Origin: JAQVXR01 sp050945755 | Lineage (GTDB): Bacteria; Bacillota; Dehalobacteriia; Dehalobacteriales; Dehalobacteriaceae | Assembly: GCA_050945755.1 (NCBI GenBank) | Contig: JBMNTN010000039.1 | Span: 1-17,153, forward strand | Length of the DNA stretch: 17,153 nt | Direction: 5' to 3' | Shown here: piece after piece, positions 6,639 through 14,370 of the stretch | Layout of the letters: the number at the start of each line of letters is the position of its first letter | Numbering within the stretch: the first letter of the stretch is position 1 | Translations under genes and position numbers: made by a program | Notes under the pieces: generated by a model | Told to the model about the DNA's origin: nothing | The model's database searches: none | What the model saw: only the letters and a program-made list of their open reading frames with translations

Positions 6639-8294
6639 ACCTTTTGTCAAGAGCTTCCTAAAGTAGCTTATTTTTGTATGGAGTTTGGCCTGCACGAAGA
6701 TCTCCCAATTTATGCCGGTGGATTAGGAATCCTCGCAGGGGACTATCTGAAAGCGGCACATGATATTAATGCTCCGGTGGTGGGAGTTGGTATCCTCTGG
6801 GCCAATGATTATACCCAACAATATATTGGAAAAGACGGACGGCCCTATGACACTTATCCACACTTTGATTTTCCTTCCGTAAAGGATACTGGGATTTCTG
6901 TTAGTGTCAGGGTCCGGGGAGAAGATGTTGAGTGCAAAGTTAAAATGGTGGATACCTATGGGAATGCTCCTCTATATTTATTAGATACCAATTATCCAGG
7001 CAGCAAGCATGGCTGGATGACCAGCAAGCTATATGGCGGAGGTGCTCAGGATAGGATCGCTTCAGAAATAATATTGGGGATTGGCGGGGTAAGAGCCCTG
7101 CGTGCCTTGAAGGTTGAAGTAGATGTCTATCATTTTAATGAAGGGCATGCTGTTTTTGCGGGGACGGAACTGATCCGGGAGAAGATGGATATTGCTGGTA
7201 TGTCATTTAAAGAGGCATGGGATGCCGTTCGCCGGGAAGTGGTATTTACGACCCATACCCCGGTGGAAAGCGGCAATGAGATCCATGACCATTCTCTCCT
7301 ACAAGTTATGGAAGCATATAATGACTTGAGTTACGAGCAAATGAGACAAATTGGCGGTGACCCGTTTAATATGACTGTTGCCGGTTTAAAAATGGCACAC
7401 AAATCTAATGCTGTGTCTAAATTACATGGACATACTGCCCGGCAGATGTGGCAACATGTCCAATTAGATGCTCCGATTATTTCTGTAACCAATGGAGTGC
7501 ATAACCAGACCTGGCAAGACCGGCGCTTGAGGGAAAGTTTCGAAAAGGGTGCCGGATTGTGGCAGGCCCACATGGATTGTAAAAAGGAGCTGTGCAAATT
7601 TATCTTTAAGGAGACCGGACAGCAATTAAAACCAGACGTGTTAACGGTGGGTTTTGCCCGGAGAGCTGCTCCCTATAAAAGAAGTGATCTAATTTTTCGG
7701 AATTCCAAGTTTTTAGAGCCATTTTTAAATCAAGGAAAATTACAGCTGGTATTTTCGGGAAAGGCCCATCCTAATGACGAAACGGGAAAGGATATTATCA
7801 GCGACCTGGTTAAGATGGATCGAAGATATGGCAGCGCCGTGGTTTTTTTAGAGAACTATAATATGAGAGTTGCCCGTTTGTTGGTGCGGGGGTGTGATGT
7901 CTGGTTAAATAACCCGCGGCGACCATTAGAGGCCAGTGGTACTTCCGGAATGAAAGCAGCGATAAACGGGGTCTTAAATCTTAGTGTGGTTGACGGTTGG
8001 GTAGCTGAAGGAGTACAGCATGGTGTTAGCGGATGGGTGTTGGCGGAAGTAGCCAAACAATCAAAGGAATGGAACCAAGATGAAAAAGATCTCCAGGAGC
8101 TTTACCGGGTTCTTTTTGATGAGGTAATTCCTATTTACTACGATGACCGGAAACGCTGGGAAAACATGATGATTGCTAGCATTGACATGGCCCGGTGGCA
8201 GTTTTCTTCCAAAAGAATGCTGGAGGAGTATTACGAACTGATTTATCTCCCCACCTATTGGAAACAAAGAAATATGCCAAATACAACACTGTAA
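6636..8294 (+). CDS. glgP: Alpha-glucan phosphorylase, short form (GT35)
   Basis: Cytoplasmic PLP enzyme releasing glucose 1-phosphate from glycogen or maltodextrin by phosphorolysis. The N-terminal AYFCMEFGLHEDLPIYAGGLG (starting at residue 11) and the cofactor segment EASGTSGMKAAINGV, with PLP lysine Lys440, identify the alpha-glucan phosphorylase family. At 552 residues it is far shorter than E. coli GlgP (over 800), as is usual for the bacterial and archaeal short subfamily, which lacks the long N-terminal regulatory region, so allosteric control of the classical type is unlikely. The start is ATG 6636 despite the unusual distance from the ribosome site. No other glycogen gene is adjacent; the gene stands alone with its own terminator. 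The substrate chain length (glycogen or oligosaccharide) cannot be told. Confidence 0.92.
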   Translation: MTFCQELPKVAYFCMEFGLHEDLPIYAGGLGILAGDYLKAAHDINAPVVGVGILWANDYTQQYIGKDGRPYDTYPHFDFPSVKDTGISVSVRVRGEDVECKVKMVDTYGNAPLYLLDTNYPGSKHGWMTSKLYGGGAQDRIASEIILGIGGVRALRALKVEVDVYHFNEGHAVFAGTELIREKMDIAGMSFKEAWDAVRREVVFTTHTPVESGNEIHDHSLLQVMEAYNDLSYEQMRQIGGDPFNMTVAGLKMAHKSNAVSKLHGHTARQMWQHVQLDAPIISVTNGVHNQTWQDRRLRESFEKGAGLWQAHMDCKKELCKFIFKETGQQLKPDVLTVGFARRAAPYKRSDLIFRNSKFLEPFLNQGKLQLVFSGKAHPNDETGKDIISDLVKMDRRYGSAVVFLENYNMRVARLLVRGCDVWLNNPRRPLEASGTSGMKAAINGVLNLSVVDGWVAEGVQHGVSGWVLAEVAKQSKEWNQDEKDLQELYRVLFDEVIPIYYDDRKRWENMMIASIDMARWQFSSKRMLEEYYELIYLPTYWKQRNMPNTTL

Positions 8295-8324
8295 GTGTTT
8301 ACTATTAGAGAGATGATGCCTTTT

Positions 8325-8377
8325 ATAATAAGTTGATGAGATGGTGTCAGGCACCTTTTATTAACTTATTATTTTTT
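8325..8377 (+). terminator. Intrinsic terminator after glgP
   Basis: A perfect 10-pair stem (ATAATAAGTT 8325-8334 with AACTTATTAT 8363-8372) is followed by a T-run at 8373-8377. The large loop carries a second small hairpin, GGTG-TCAGG-CACC (8343-8355). Confidence 0.75.
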
Positions 8378-8467
8378 ATGGGTTAAATTGCCGAACATTT
8401 AAGGGCATGAAAAAAACACAGGGTGTCAAAATAGAACTATCTAATAAATTGTTAAGAAGGAATGATT

Positions 8468-9610
8468 ATGGGACAGCAGAAATTTTCTGCAATAACAGTA
8501 GCCATGGCATATATCGGGACGGTTGTTGGAGCCGGTTTTGCTTCCGGTCAGGAAGCGCTTCAGTTTTTTGGTTTCTTTGGCTTCTGGGGTTTAGCTGGGC
8601 TTTTATTGGCAACAGCTCTATTTATTTATTTTGGATACCTGATTTTAAAATTAGGTGACGAATTGGATGCCGATTCTCATCTCCCCATAATTAAACATGT
8701 CGGTGGAAAGTGGGTCGGCGGGATGATTGATTACGTTATTGTCTTTTTCTTGTTTGGGGCTTTGGCGGTAATGGGAGCGGGAGCTGGAGCTTTGTTCAGC
8801 GAGCAGTTTGGGCTGCCAAATTTTTTAGGAAGTGTGGTCCTGATTGGCGCAAGCCTGTTTACTGTGCTCCTTGGTTTAAACGGTGTTATTTCGGCGATTA
8901 GTATTGTTGTCCCGATACTTTTAGTTTCGGTAGTAGGAATCGCAATTTATACTTTGACAGCCGCGGGCCTTCCTGCCGGTGCATCTGCCCTGGCAATAAG
9001 GGCTGGGGACCCTGCTGTGCCATTTTGGCCTTTGGCTGCGTTGGTTTATGTTTCATATAATCTGGTCCTTGGGGTAGCGGTTCTTGGTCCCATGGGAAAA
9101 GAAGCCGCGATTCAAAAAAAGTTAAAAAAAGGAGCGCTCTGGGGCGGCATTGGGTTAGGGTTGGGAGCAGTCGTTATTTTGCTTGCCATCTTTGCTCGAA
9201 TGCCGCAAGCGGCTGGATTTGAAATCCCTATGATTTATGTAGCGGGTCAAGTTGCTCCGGCTGTGCGCATTTTTTATGCCATCGTATTGTTCTCGGAAAT
9301 CTATACCACTGCGGTGGGCAGCCTTTATGGTTTTGTTGCCCGTTTCAGCCCGCCGGCCAGCCGGAAAATGAAGATTCTGGCGATAGGTACCAGTGGAGTT
9401 GCTTTAGCAGCTTCTCAGTTTGGTTTTACGAGACTGGTGCGCATTTTATTCCCTATTGTTGGATATGCGGGCATATTAATGCTTGGTGGATTGGTATACC
9501 GAGAGATTCAAAACTATCTAAAAACCGGACTTACTCTTATTCCTCGCCCGGCATTAAAGCCAGAAATAAAACAATCCAATGATGAAAAAGCAACAGAAAA
9601 AGACACATGA
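8468..9610 (+). CDS. YkvI-family membrane protein (putative LeuT-fold transporter)
   Basis: Polytopic membrane protein of about ten hydrophobic helices related to Bacillus subtilis YkvI. The hallmark is the first helix, GTVVGAGFASGQE (17-29), a glycine-broken helix like the substrate and ion site of APC/LeuT-fold transporters. The hydrophilic C-terminal tail from about residue 350 is charged and probably cytoplasmic. Of two nearby ATGs, 8468 is preferred over 8462 because the site GAAGGA (8456-8461) abuts 8462 but is well spaced from 8468; the product is 380 residues. Substrate is unknown for the family as far as I know. It is monocistronic and converges on typA, whose terminator begins just after its stop codon. 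Confidence 0.85.
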   Translation: MGQQKFSAITVAMAYIGTVVGAGFASGQEALQFFGFFGFWGLAGLLLATALFIYFGYLILKLGDELDADSHLPIIKHVGGKWVGGMIDYVIVFFLFGALAVMGAGAGALFSEQFGLPNFLGSVVLIGASLFTVLLGLNGVISAISIVVPILLVSVVGIAIYTLTAAGLPAGASALAIRAGDPAVPFWPLAALVYVSYNLVLGVAVLGPMGKEAAIQKKLKKGALWGGIGLGLGAVVILLAIFARMPQAAGFEIPMIYVAGQVAPAVRIFYAIVLFSEIYTTAVGSLYGFVARFSPPASRKMKILAIGTSGVALAASQFGFTRLVRILFPIVGYAGILMLGGLVYREIQNYLKTGLTLIPRPALKPEIKQSNDEKATEKDT

Positions 9611-9611
9611 T

Positions 9612-9635
9612 AAATAAAAACCGCCGCTTGGCGGT
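9612..9635 (-). terminator. Intrinsic terminator of typA
   Basis: On the minus strand, ACCGCC-AAGC-GGCGGT is a perfect 6-pair stem with a tetraloop, followed by TTTTATTTA. It lies about 70 bases past the typA stop. In the plus direction the same hairpin has no T-run, so it is less likely to stop the convergent ykvI-type transcript. Confidence 0.8.
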
Positions 9636-9704
9636 GTACTAGAAACTAAAATACCTCTTCTCGACAGTTTGAATCGCTGTTGATGGTAATAACAAAAAGT
9701 ATAG

Positions 9705-11525
9705 TTATTTGATAGAATCAGTTTCTTTAGCTACTTTTGCTCTTTCGCTTTTCTTCAGGTATTTTTTCCTGATGCGAATGTTCTTTGGTGTAATTTCAAC
9801 TAATTCATCGGCACTGATAAATTCAATTGCTTCTTCCAACGTAAGAGTGCGGGCTTCTTTTAGTTTTACTGTCTCATCTGAGGTGGAAGAACGCATGTTG
9901 GTGAGATGCTTCTTTTTACATACATTGATTTCGATATCTTGTTCCCGATTTCCGACTCCCACAACCATCCCTTCATATACTCTGGTTCCAGGTTCAATGA
10001 ACAAAGTGCCCCGATCTTCCACGGAAAGAAGGCCGTAGGTGGTAGCTTCCCCATCCTCCCAGGCTATCAGGGAACCCTGGTAGCGGGTATTAATTTCCCC
10101 TTTGTATGGTGCATAGCCGTCGAAGAGATGATTCATAATCCCGTTACCTCTGGTTTGGGTAAGAAGTTCGGAACGAAAACCAATTAATCCCCGGGCAGGA
10201 ATTTTAAATTCCAGGCGGGTATTGGCTGTTGTACCGGAAACCATGTTTACCATTTCCGCTTTGCGATGGCCGAGGTTTTCCATAACCGGTCCCATGGCAT
10301 CATCAGGAATGTCAATGATCAGGTGTTCTATGGGTTCACATAATTTCCCCTCAATGTTTTTATAGATGACTTCGGGTTTGGATACTTGTAATTCATAGCC
10401 TTCCCGCCGCATATTTTCGATGAGAATAGAAAGGTGCAATTCTCCCCGCCCGGAAACTTTCCAACTGTCCGGACTGTCTGTATCTTCTACGCGCAGACTG
10501 ACATTGGAATCAAGTTCCCGATAAAGCCTTTCCCGGAGTTTGCGTGAAGTAACATAGGTTCCTTCTTGGCCGGCAAAGGGACTGTTATTGACGACAAAAG
10601 TCATAGTTAATGTTGGCTCGTCTATAGTCATTACAGGAAGCTGTTCCGGCCGGTTAATGTCGGCAACAGTTTCCCCGATGTTGACATCTTCCAAACCGGC
10701 AATAGCGATAATGTCACCCGCATAAGCTTCATCTATCTCAACTTTTTTTAGACCTTTGAAAGTAAATAATTTTGATGCTTTTACTTGATCCACCTGACCA
10801 TCATGACGAATTAAGGCTAAAGGAGTTCCTCCTTTTACTGTTCCCCGGTTAATCTTTCCCACGGCATATTTTCCCAAGTAGTTGTCATGGTCAAGATTGG
10901 CAACTAACATCTGAAAAGGCCCGTCCGTTACCTGGGGAGGTGATATGTGATTTATAATCATCTCAAAGAGGGGTTCCAGAGTTTTTGACTCTTCTTCCAT
11001 TTCCAGCTTGGCAAAAGCGGAGCGGGCTGAAGTGTAAACCACCGGAAAATCTAACTGTTCTTCACTGGCGCCTAGCTCAAGAAACAAATCAAAAACTTCA
11101 TCTATTACTTCATAAGGACGAGCATCAGCACGATCAATTTTATTAACGACAACGATTGGCTTTAAGTCTAATTCCAGTGCTTTTTTTAAGACAAATTTGG
11201 TTTGGGGCATAGGGCCTTCAAAAGCATCTACCAATAGGAGCACACCGTCTACCATGGAGAGAGCCCGTTCTACTTCACCACCGAAATCAGCATGCCCGGG
11301 AGTATCAACAATATTTATTTTTGTGCCCTTATAGGTTATGGCAGTGTTTTTGGCGAGAATGGTAATACCACGCTCCCGTTCCAGGGGATTAGAATCCATT
11401 ACCCGTTCTTCCACTGCTTCGTTTTCATGAAAGATACCGCTTTGACGGAGCATTCCATCTACAAGAGTCGTTTTCCCATGGTCTACATGGGCAATAATCG
11501 CAACGTTTCTAATTCCAGCAGTCAA
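9705..11525 (-). CDS. typA: Ribosome-associated translational GTPase TypA/BipA
   Basis: Translation-factor GTPase that binds the ribosome and is linked to 50S assembly and stress or cold growth in bacteria. G motifs are intact: G1 AHVDHGKTT (12-20), G2 RGIT (52-55), G3 DTPGH (74-78), G4 NKID (128-131) and G5 SAR. EF-G-like domains and the TypA-specific C-terminal domain (including RGLIGFRSELLTQTRGNG) follow. Length, 606 residues, is normal. The start codon is TTG (complement of 11523-11525), chosen because it begins the standard N-terminus and has GGAGG at 11536-11540 about 10 bases away; no ATG is available in that position. It is driven by its own promoter with a striking perfect dyad over the -10 box. 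Confidence 0.97.
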   Translation of the reverse strand: MTAGIRNVAIIAHVDHGKTTLVDGMLRQSGIFHENEAVEERVMDSNPLERERGITILAKNTAITYKGTKINIVDTPGHADFGGEVERALSMVDGVLLLVDAFEGPMPQTKFVLKKALELDLKPIVVVNKIDRADARPYEVIDEVFDLFLELGASEEQLDFPVVYTSARSAFAKLEMEEESKTLEPLFEMIINHISPPQVTDGPFQMLVANLDHDNYLGKYAVGKINRGTVKGGTPLALIRHDGQVDQVKASKLFTFKGLKKVEIDEAYAGDIIAIAGLEDVNIGETVADINRPEQLPVMTIDEPTLTMTFVVNNSPFAGQEGTYVTSRKLRERLYRELDSNVSLRVEDTDSPDSWKVSGRGELHLSILIENMRREGYELQVSKPEVIYKNIEGKLCEPIEHLIIDIPDDAMGPVMENLGHRKAEMVNMVSGTTANTRLEFKIPARGLIGFRSELLTQTRGNGIMNHLFDGYAPYKGEINTRYQGSLIAWEDGEATTYGLLSVEDRGTLFIEPGTRVYEGMVVGVGNREQDIEINVCKKKHLTNMRSSTSDETVKLKEARTLTLEEAIEFISADELVEITPKNIRIRKKYLKKSERAKVAKETDSIK

Positions 11526-11546
11526 TTTAATAATTCCTCCCTCAAT

Positions 11547-11586
11547 TGCACTTTCCTAGTATAGCAATAAAGTGCATGAGAGACAA
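11547..11586 (-). promoter_or_regulatory. typA promoter with a perfect 8-bp dyad over the -10 box
   Basis: Minus strand: TTGTCT (complement 11581-11586), a 17-base spacer, then TATACT (complement 11558-11563) with a TG extension one base upstream. Predicted start is near 11551, leaving a leader of about 26 bases. TGCACTTT (11547-11554) and AAAGTGCA (11569-11576) are perfect inverted repeats 14 bases apart that flank the -10 box. Confidence 0.75.
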
Positions 11587-11656
11587 CACTTAAAAGGAAA
11601 GAAGTAAAGTGGGGAATAAAGCAGAAATTTATCAAATTGTGCATCTCTCGCCTAAT

Positions 11657-12517
11657 TTATTTTCTATTATTTTTTTCCCAAATAGAATGCTGATTAAACA
11701 TACCCAGCACTTCTGAAGTTTCCGAGATAGTCATAAAAGCATTTTTGTCCAAATCTATGACAAGTTCTTTTAAACGAGCTAATTCAAACTGGTTAACAAC
11801 ACAAAAAATTACATCCTTTTTTACGTTGGCAAATCCCCCTGTCCCATGAATTAGCGTTACTCCTCTGTGCAATTGGGAGATAATAGCATCCTTTATTTCT
11901 TGTGACATGTCGGAAACAATCATGGCAGTTTGTTTCTTGTTAAACCCTTCCTGAACAAAGTCTATTGTTTGTCCTGCGACAAAAAGGCTGACCAGAGTAT
12001 ACATAGCGGGTTCAAGGCCAAAAATCAATCCGGCGAGGCTAATGACAATCAGGTTGGCGATAAAAGATACAGTTCCGATACTGATTCCAAGCCTTTTTTT
12101 TAGGACAATGGCAATAACGTCGGTACCACCGGACGAACCATAATGCCGGATAATCATTCCGCTCCCTATGCCTGTAAGAATACCACCAAAAATACTGGCC
12201 AATAAAATGTCATTTCGATAAGGAGTAAGATCTTGAAAAAGGGAAAGAAAAAAGGATTGTATGAATACAGCCATTATTGTATAAACGATAAAACGAAAAC
12301 GCAGTTCTTTCCTGGCCCAAATGATAATAGGAATATTGTAGAGAAGAATTAAAAGTGCTATCGATAAGCCTGTGAAATAGTTGGTTATGATAGCAAGACC
12401 AGAGACGCCTCCAGCCAAAAGGTTATTTGGCATAATAAAAACGATTATTGATACGGCAAATAATAAGGATCCGACAGTTATTTGGAAAATATCGACAAAA
12501 ACTTGTTTATATTTCAT
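11657..12517 (-). CDS. YitT-family membrane protein (DUF161 plus DUF2179)
   Basis: Membrane protein of 286 residues in the YitT family, common in several copies in Firmicutes; its molecular role is not established. The N-terminal two thirds hold about five membrane helices with the family landmarks NNLLAGGVSGLA (31-42) and YGSSGGTD (126-133). The last 90 or so residues form a soluble DUF2179 domain with a beta-rich core (KQTAMIVSD, then LHRGVTLIHGTGGF), thought to be regulatory. The ATG at 12515-12517 has AAGGAGGT about 10 bases upstream on its strand. It is transcribed divergently from the DUF1847 gene, and no clear terminator separates it from typA, so read-through into typA is possible. 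Confidence 0.9.
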   Translation of the reverse strand: MKYKQVFVDIFQITVGSLLFAVSIIVFIMPNNLLAGGVSGLAIITNYFTGLSIALLILLYNIPIIIWARKELRFRFIVYTIMAVFIQSFFLSLFQDLTPYRNDILLASIFGGILTGIGSGMIIRHYGSSGGTDVIAIVLKKRLGISIGTVSFIANLIVISLAGLIFGLEPAMYTLVSLFVAGQTIDFVQEGFNKKQTAMIVSDMSQEIKDAIISQLHRGVTLIHGTGGFANVKKDVIFCVVNQFELARLKELVIDLDKNAFMTISETSEVLGMFNQHSIWEKNNRK

Positions 12518-12551
12518 TAATATGACTACCTCCTTAAGATAGTTTTCCTAT

Positions 12552-12580
12552 ATAATATATATATAGAAGTAATTTGACAA
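12552..12580 (-). promoter_or_regulatory. Putative promoter of the YitT-family gene
   Basis: Minus strand: TTGTCA (complement 12575-12580), a 17-base spacer, then TATTAT (complement 12552-12557). Its -35 box overlaps that of the divergent promoter by five bases. Confidence 0.55.
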
Positions 12581-12601
12581 TAAATTTTAAATATTTATTC
12601 T
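12574..12601 (+). promoter_or_regulatory. Putative promoter of the DUF1847 gene
   Basis: Consensus TTGACA (12574-12579), a 16-base spacer and TATTCT (12596-12601). Predicted start is near 12608, just upstream of the GAGGAGGG ribosome site. Confidence 0.6.
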
Positions 12602-12633
12602 AAATTGTTACAAAAAAAGAGGAGGGTTATGCC

Positions 12634-13221
12634 TTGAAATGTGCTTTATGTGTTAACAAAAAGTGTTATAATGAAGGGAAAGTATGCACCGAAACAAAAG
12701 ATGCTGCTTTGGATCAGTACCAGGGGGAAAAGAAGCAAGCTCTCTGTGTTTCCAGCCGTTTGGAAGCTCTTTATTATATGAAATTAACGCGCATAGAAGA
12801 AGTAATCCAATATGCTTCGGAGATGAATTATCAAAAAATTGGAATTGCTTTTTGTACTGGTTTATCCAAAGAAGCAAAAATAATTCATAAGATTTTTGAG
12901 AAAAAATTTGAAGTGGTTTCTGTCTGCTGTAAAAACGGCAGTATCAGTAAAGATTTATTTCAATTGCCAAAAGTAAAGGAAGGCCGGGAAGAAGCGATCT
13001 GTAATCCTATTGGCCAAGCTTTAGAATTAAACCGGGCAAAAACTGATTTAAATTTAATAATAGGTTTGTGTGTCGGTCATGATATTTTGTTCACCCAACA
13101 TTCGGCTGCTCCGGTAACTACCCTGATTGTCAAAGACCGTGTTTTAGCTCATAATCCGGCAGGGGCGATTTATTCTAATTACTATTTAAAAAAGAAATTC
13201 AATATTGACATTGACGAATAG
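12634..13221 (+). CDS. DUF1847 domain protein (cysteine-rich, possible metal binding)
   Basis: A 195-residue soluble protein of the DUF1847 family, whose function is not established to my knowledge. The N-terminus has a compact cysteine set, Cys3, Cys6, Cys11 and Cys18, of the kind that binds zinc or an iron-sulfur cluster. Further cysteines lie at 38, 74, 98, 99, 123 and 146, the last in the family-typical CVGHD segment (146-150). The C-terminal part APVTTLIVKDRVLAHNPAG is also typical. The start is TTG 12634 with GAGGAGGG upstream; the nearer ATG at 12629 hits a stop after two codons. The next gene begins 48 bases on, so the two are probably co-transcribed. Metal binding is inference from the cysteines only. 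Confidence 0.8.
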   Translation: MKCALCVNKKCYNEGKVCTETKDAALDQYQGEKKQALCVSSRLEALYYMKLTRIEEVIQYASEMNYQKIGIAFCTGLSKEAKIIHKIFEKKFEVVSVCCKNGSISKDLFQLPKVKEGREEAICNPIGQALELNRAKTDLNLIIGLCVGHDILFTQHSAAPVTTLIVKDRVLAHNPAGAIYSNYYLKKKFNIDIDE

Positions 13222-13269
13222 AAAATTATTATGGCATCCGGCATTAGTTTTTGCGGGAAGGAGAAAAAG

Positions 13270-14028
13270 ATGTTTCCCTTTACCCATGTTTTAGTGGCGC
13301 AAATATTACTCTCCAGTTCAGACCATCAGGTTGTTCTAGGAGGAATATTACCAGATCTAGGGAATTCCATTGGATTAAACCGGGATATTACCCACGAAAT
13401 GGGTACGGGATTTTATGGCTTTTGCCGGGATAATTTCCCGGAATATTTGGAGTTTGCCCGGGCGATTATCACCCATGGTTCCCGACCTTGCGGTCTTGAT
13501 TATTATGCAGATGAATGTTATCAAGGCCGGGAAAAGGGATATTGTTTTCAGCGTGGCCTTCCTTTCTCGCGCAAAGTAGTGACAGCATGTAATATTCCGC
13601 AAGAGATGGGACTTTGGAAAGCTCATAATTTTATCGAAATGGCATACGAATTGATTGCCGTTGAAAGATATCCTCACTTATCCGATGCGGTTACAAAAAT
13701 GCTGGATGATAAATATATTATTGCCAAATGTTCAGATCTTTTAGGACATTATTTTAATATTGATACTTCCAAGGTGGGTACTGCCATTAGCAGAATGCCA
13801 ACTTATTTTTGTCTATTAAACGTCAATTCCCAAAACCTGGCAGAAAAATATGCGCAGCAGTTAAAAGTAAGACACCATATTAATGGTGCGGATGTAGATG
13901 GGATTGCAAAAATAATTGAAGAGGCAAAAGCATCGGTAGCACACGAATTTGAGAACTTTATCAGTTCATCAGTGGATTTGATTTCCAATTTATTAAGGGA
14001 TTATCCTAAAAGAGACAATGCTTATTAA
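13270..14028 (+). CDS. Uncharacterised protein, possible Zn-dependent phospholipase C-like fold
   Basis: I do not recognise this gene with confidence. It encodes 252 residues with no signal peptide or membrane helix. The His/Asp/Glu set His6, Asp29, His42-Glu43, His69, Asp77, His119, Glu123 and His160 is spread as in metal-dependent hydrolases. The opening FTHVLVAQ, the LGGILPDL segment (23-30) and KAHNFIE (117-123) recall the zinc-dependent phospholipase C/P1 nuclease fold, but the usual secretion signal is absent. The C-terminal half is helical with few motifs. The frame is open from 13231, but GGAAGGAG sits just upstream of the ATG at 13270, which is preferred. It follows the DUF1847 gene in the same direction, and a small membrane-peptide frame follows 13 bases later. 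Confidence 0.6.
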   Translation: MFPFTHVLVAQILLSSSDHQVVLGGILPDLGNSIGLNRDITHEMGTGFYGFCRDNFPEYLEFARAIITHGSRPCGLDYYADECYQGREKGYCFQRGLPFSRKVVTACNIPQEMGLWKAHNFIEMAYELIAVERYPHLSDAVTKMLDDKYIIAKCSDLLGHYFNIDTSKVGTAISRMPTYFCLLNVNSQNLAEKYAQQLKVRHHINGADVDGIAKIIEEAKASVAHEFENFISSSVDLISNLLRDYPKRDNAY

Positions 14029-14041
14029 TAGTTAAAGGAGA

Positions 14042-14170
14042 TTGTTTTTAGTTTTAATTAAGATTTTGGCAACTGTTTTCATATTGGGAATTGATGGAGG
14101 CTTCAAGGGAACAGCTGCTTTTTTATTTATAACAATATGTATTTTTTTTACAATGGTAATCGTGGGATAA
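14042..14170 (+). CDS. Possible small two-helix membrane peptide (42 residues)
   Basis: An open frame of 42 codons lies 13 bases after the preceding gene. The translation has two hydrophobic segments, roughly residues 2-16 (FLVLIKILATVFILG) and 24-41 (TAAFLFITICIFFTMVIV), joined by a short polar turn with Asp18, Gly19-Gly20 and Lys22. That hairpin shape is unlikely from random A/T-rich sequence and is typical of tiny membrane proteins. An AAAGGAG site at 14034-14040 precedes the TTG at 14042, but the spacing is only one base, so the true start may be a later weak codon. I do not recognise a family. Hydrophobic frames do arise by chance in T-rich DNA, so this is a moderate call. Confidence 0.4.
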   Translation: MFLVLIKILATVFILGIDGGFKGTAAFLFITICIFFTMVIVG

Positions 14171-14171
14171 G

Positions 14172-14228
14172 ATGGTGCGGGGGAAAGTCTCTAAAGTAAC
14201 AGGATTTTTAGGATTGGATTACGAATAA
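14172..14228 (+). CDS. Very small possible ORF (18 residues)
   Basis: An ATG frame of 18 codons starts one base after the stop of the 42-residue frame, with GTGGGA at 14162-14167 as a possible ribosome site. The peptide, beginning MVRGKVSKV and ending in an acidic tail, is amphipathic. Position suggests translational coupling, but its size makes chance a real possibility. Confidence 0.2.
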   Translation: MVRGKVSKVTGFLGLDYE

Positions 14229-14261
14229 ATAAAGTTTAACCGATAGCTCACAGTTTTCAGA

Positions 14262-14284
14262 CTCCCTCTTCTTATAAGAGGGAG
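14262..14284. repeat. Perfect 9-bp hairpin upstream of iorA
   Basis: CTCCCTCTT and AAGAGGGAG pair perfectly around the loop CTTAT. Neither strand has a T-run after it, so it is not a standard intrinsic terminator. It could end the upstream transcript inefficiently, stabilise an RNA end or act as a leader element for iorAB. Confidence 0.65.
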
Positions 14285-14302
14285 ATAAGAGTTCTAACCA
14301 TT

Positions 14303-14324
14303 ATATGGAGTAAAAATTCCATAT
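14303..14324. repeat. Inverted repeat ATATGGA-N8-TCCATAT upstream of iorA
   Basis: A perfect 7-bp inverted repeat with an 8-base A/T-rich centre ends about 46 bases before the chosen iorA start. Size and spacing suit a dimeric regulator, but no binding protein is known. Its right arm overlaps the alternative upstream ATG at 14323. Confidence 0.5.
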
Positions 14325-14370
14325 GATGCTAAGAACAGTTGATGATTTGCTGATAAGGGGAGGAGAATTA

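Larger units (their letters stand above)
14029..14370. other. Region of small ORFs and hairpins upstream of iorA
   Basis: No confident gene lies in these 342 bases. They hold the two tiny open frames at 14042-14228, a strong hairpin at 14262-14284, an inverted repeat at 14303-14324 and the iorA ribosome site. I could not find a convincing consensus promoter for iorA. Confidence 0.6.

Noticed and set aside
8407..8658. An 83-residue plus-strand frame starting before the YkvI-family gene.
   Set aside because: It overlaps the clear YkvI-family coding sequence in another frame, has no ribosome site, and its translation is Phe/Trp/Ser-rich, as expected of a shadow frame.
9709..10187. Plus-strand frames of 109 and 93 residues inside typA.
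   Set aside because: They are antisense shadows of the fully intact typA gene.
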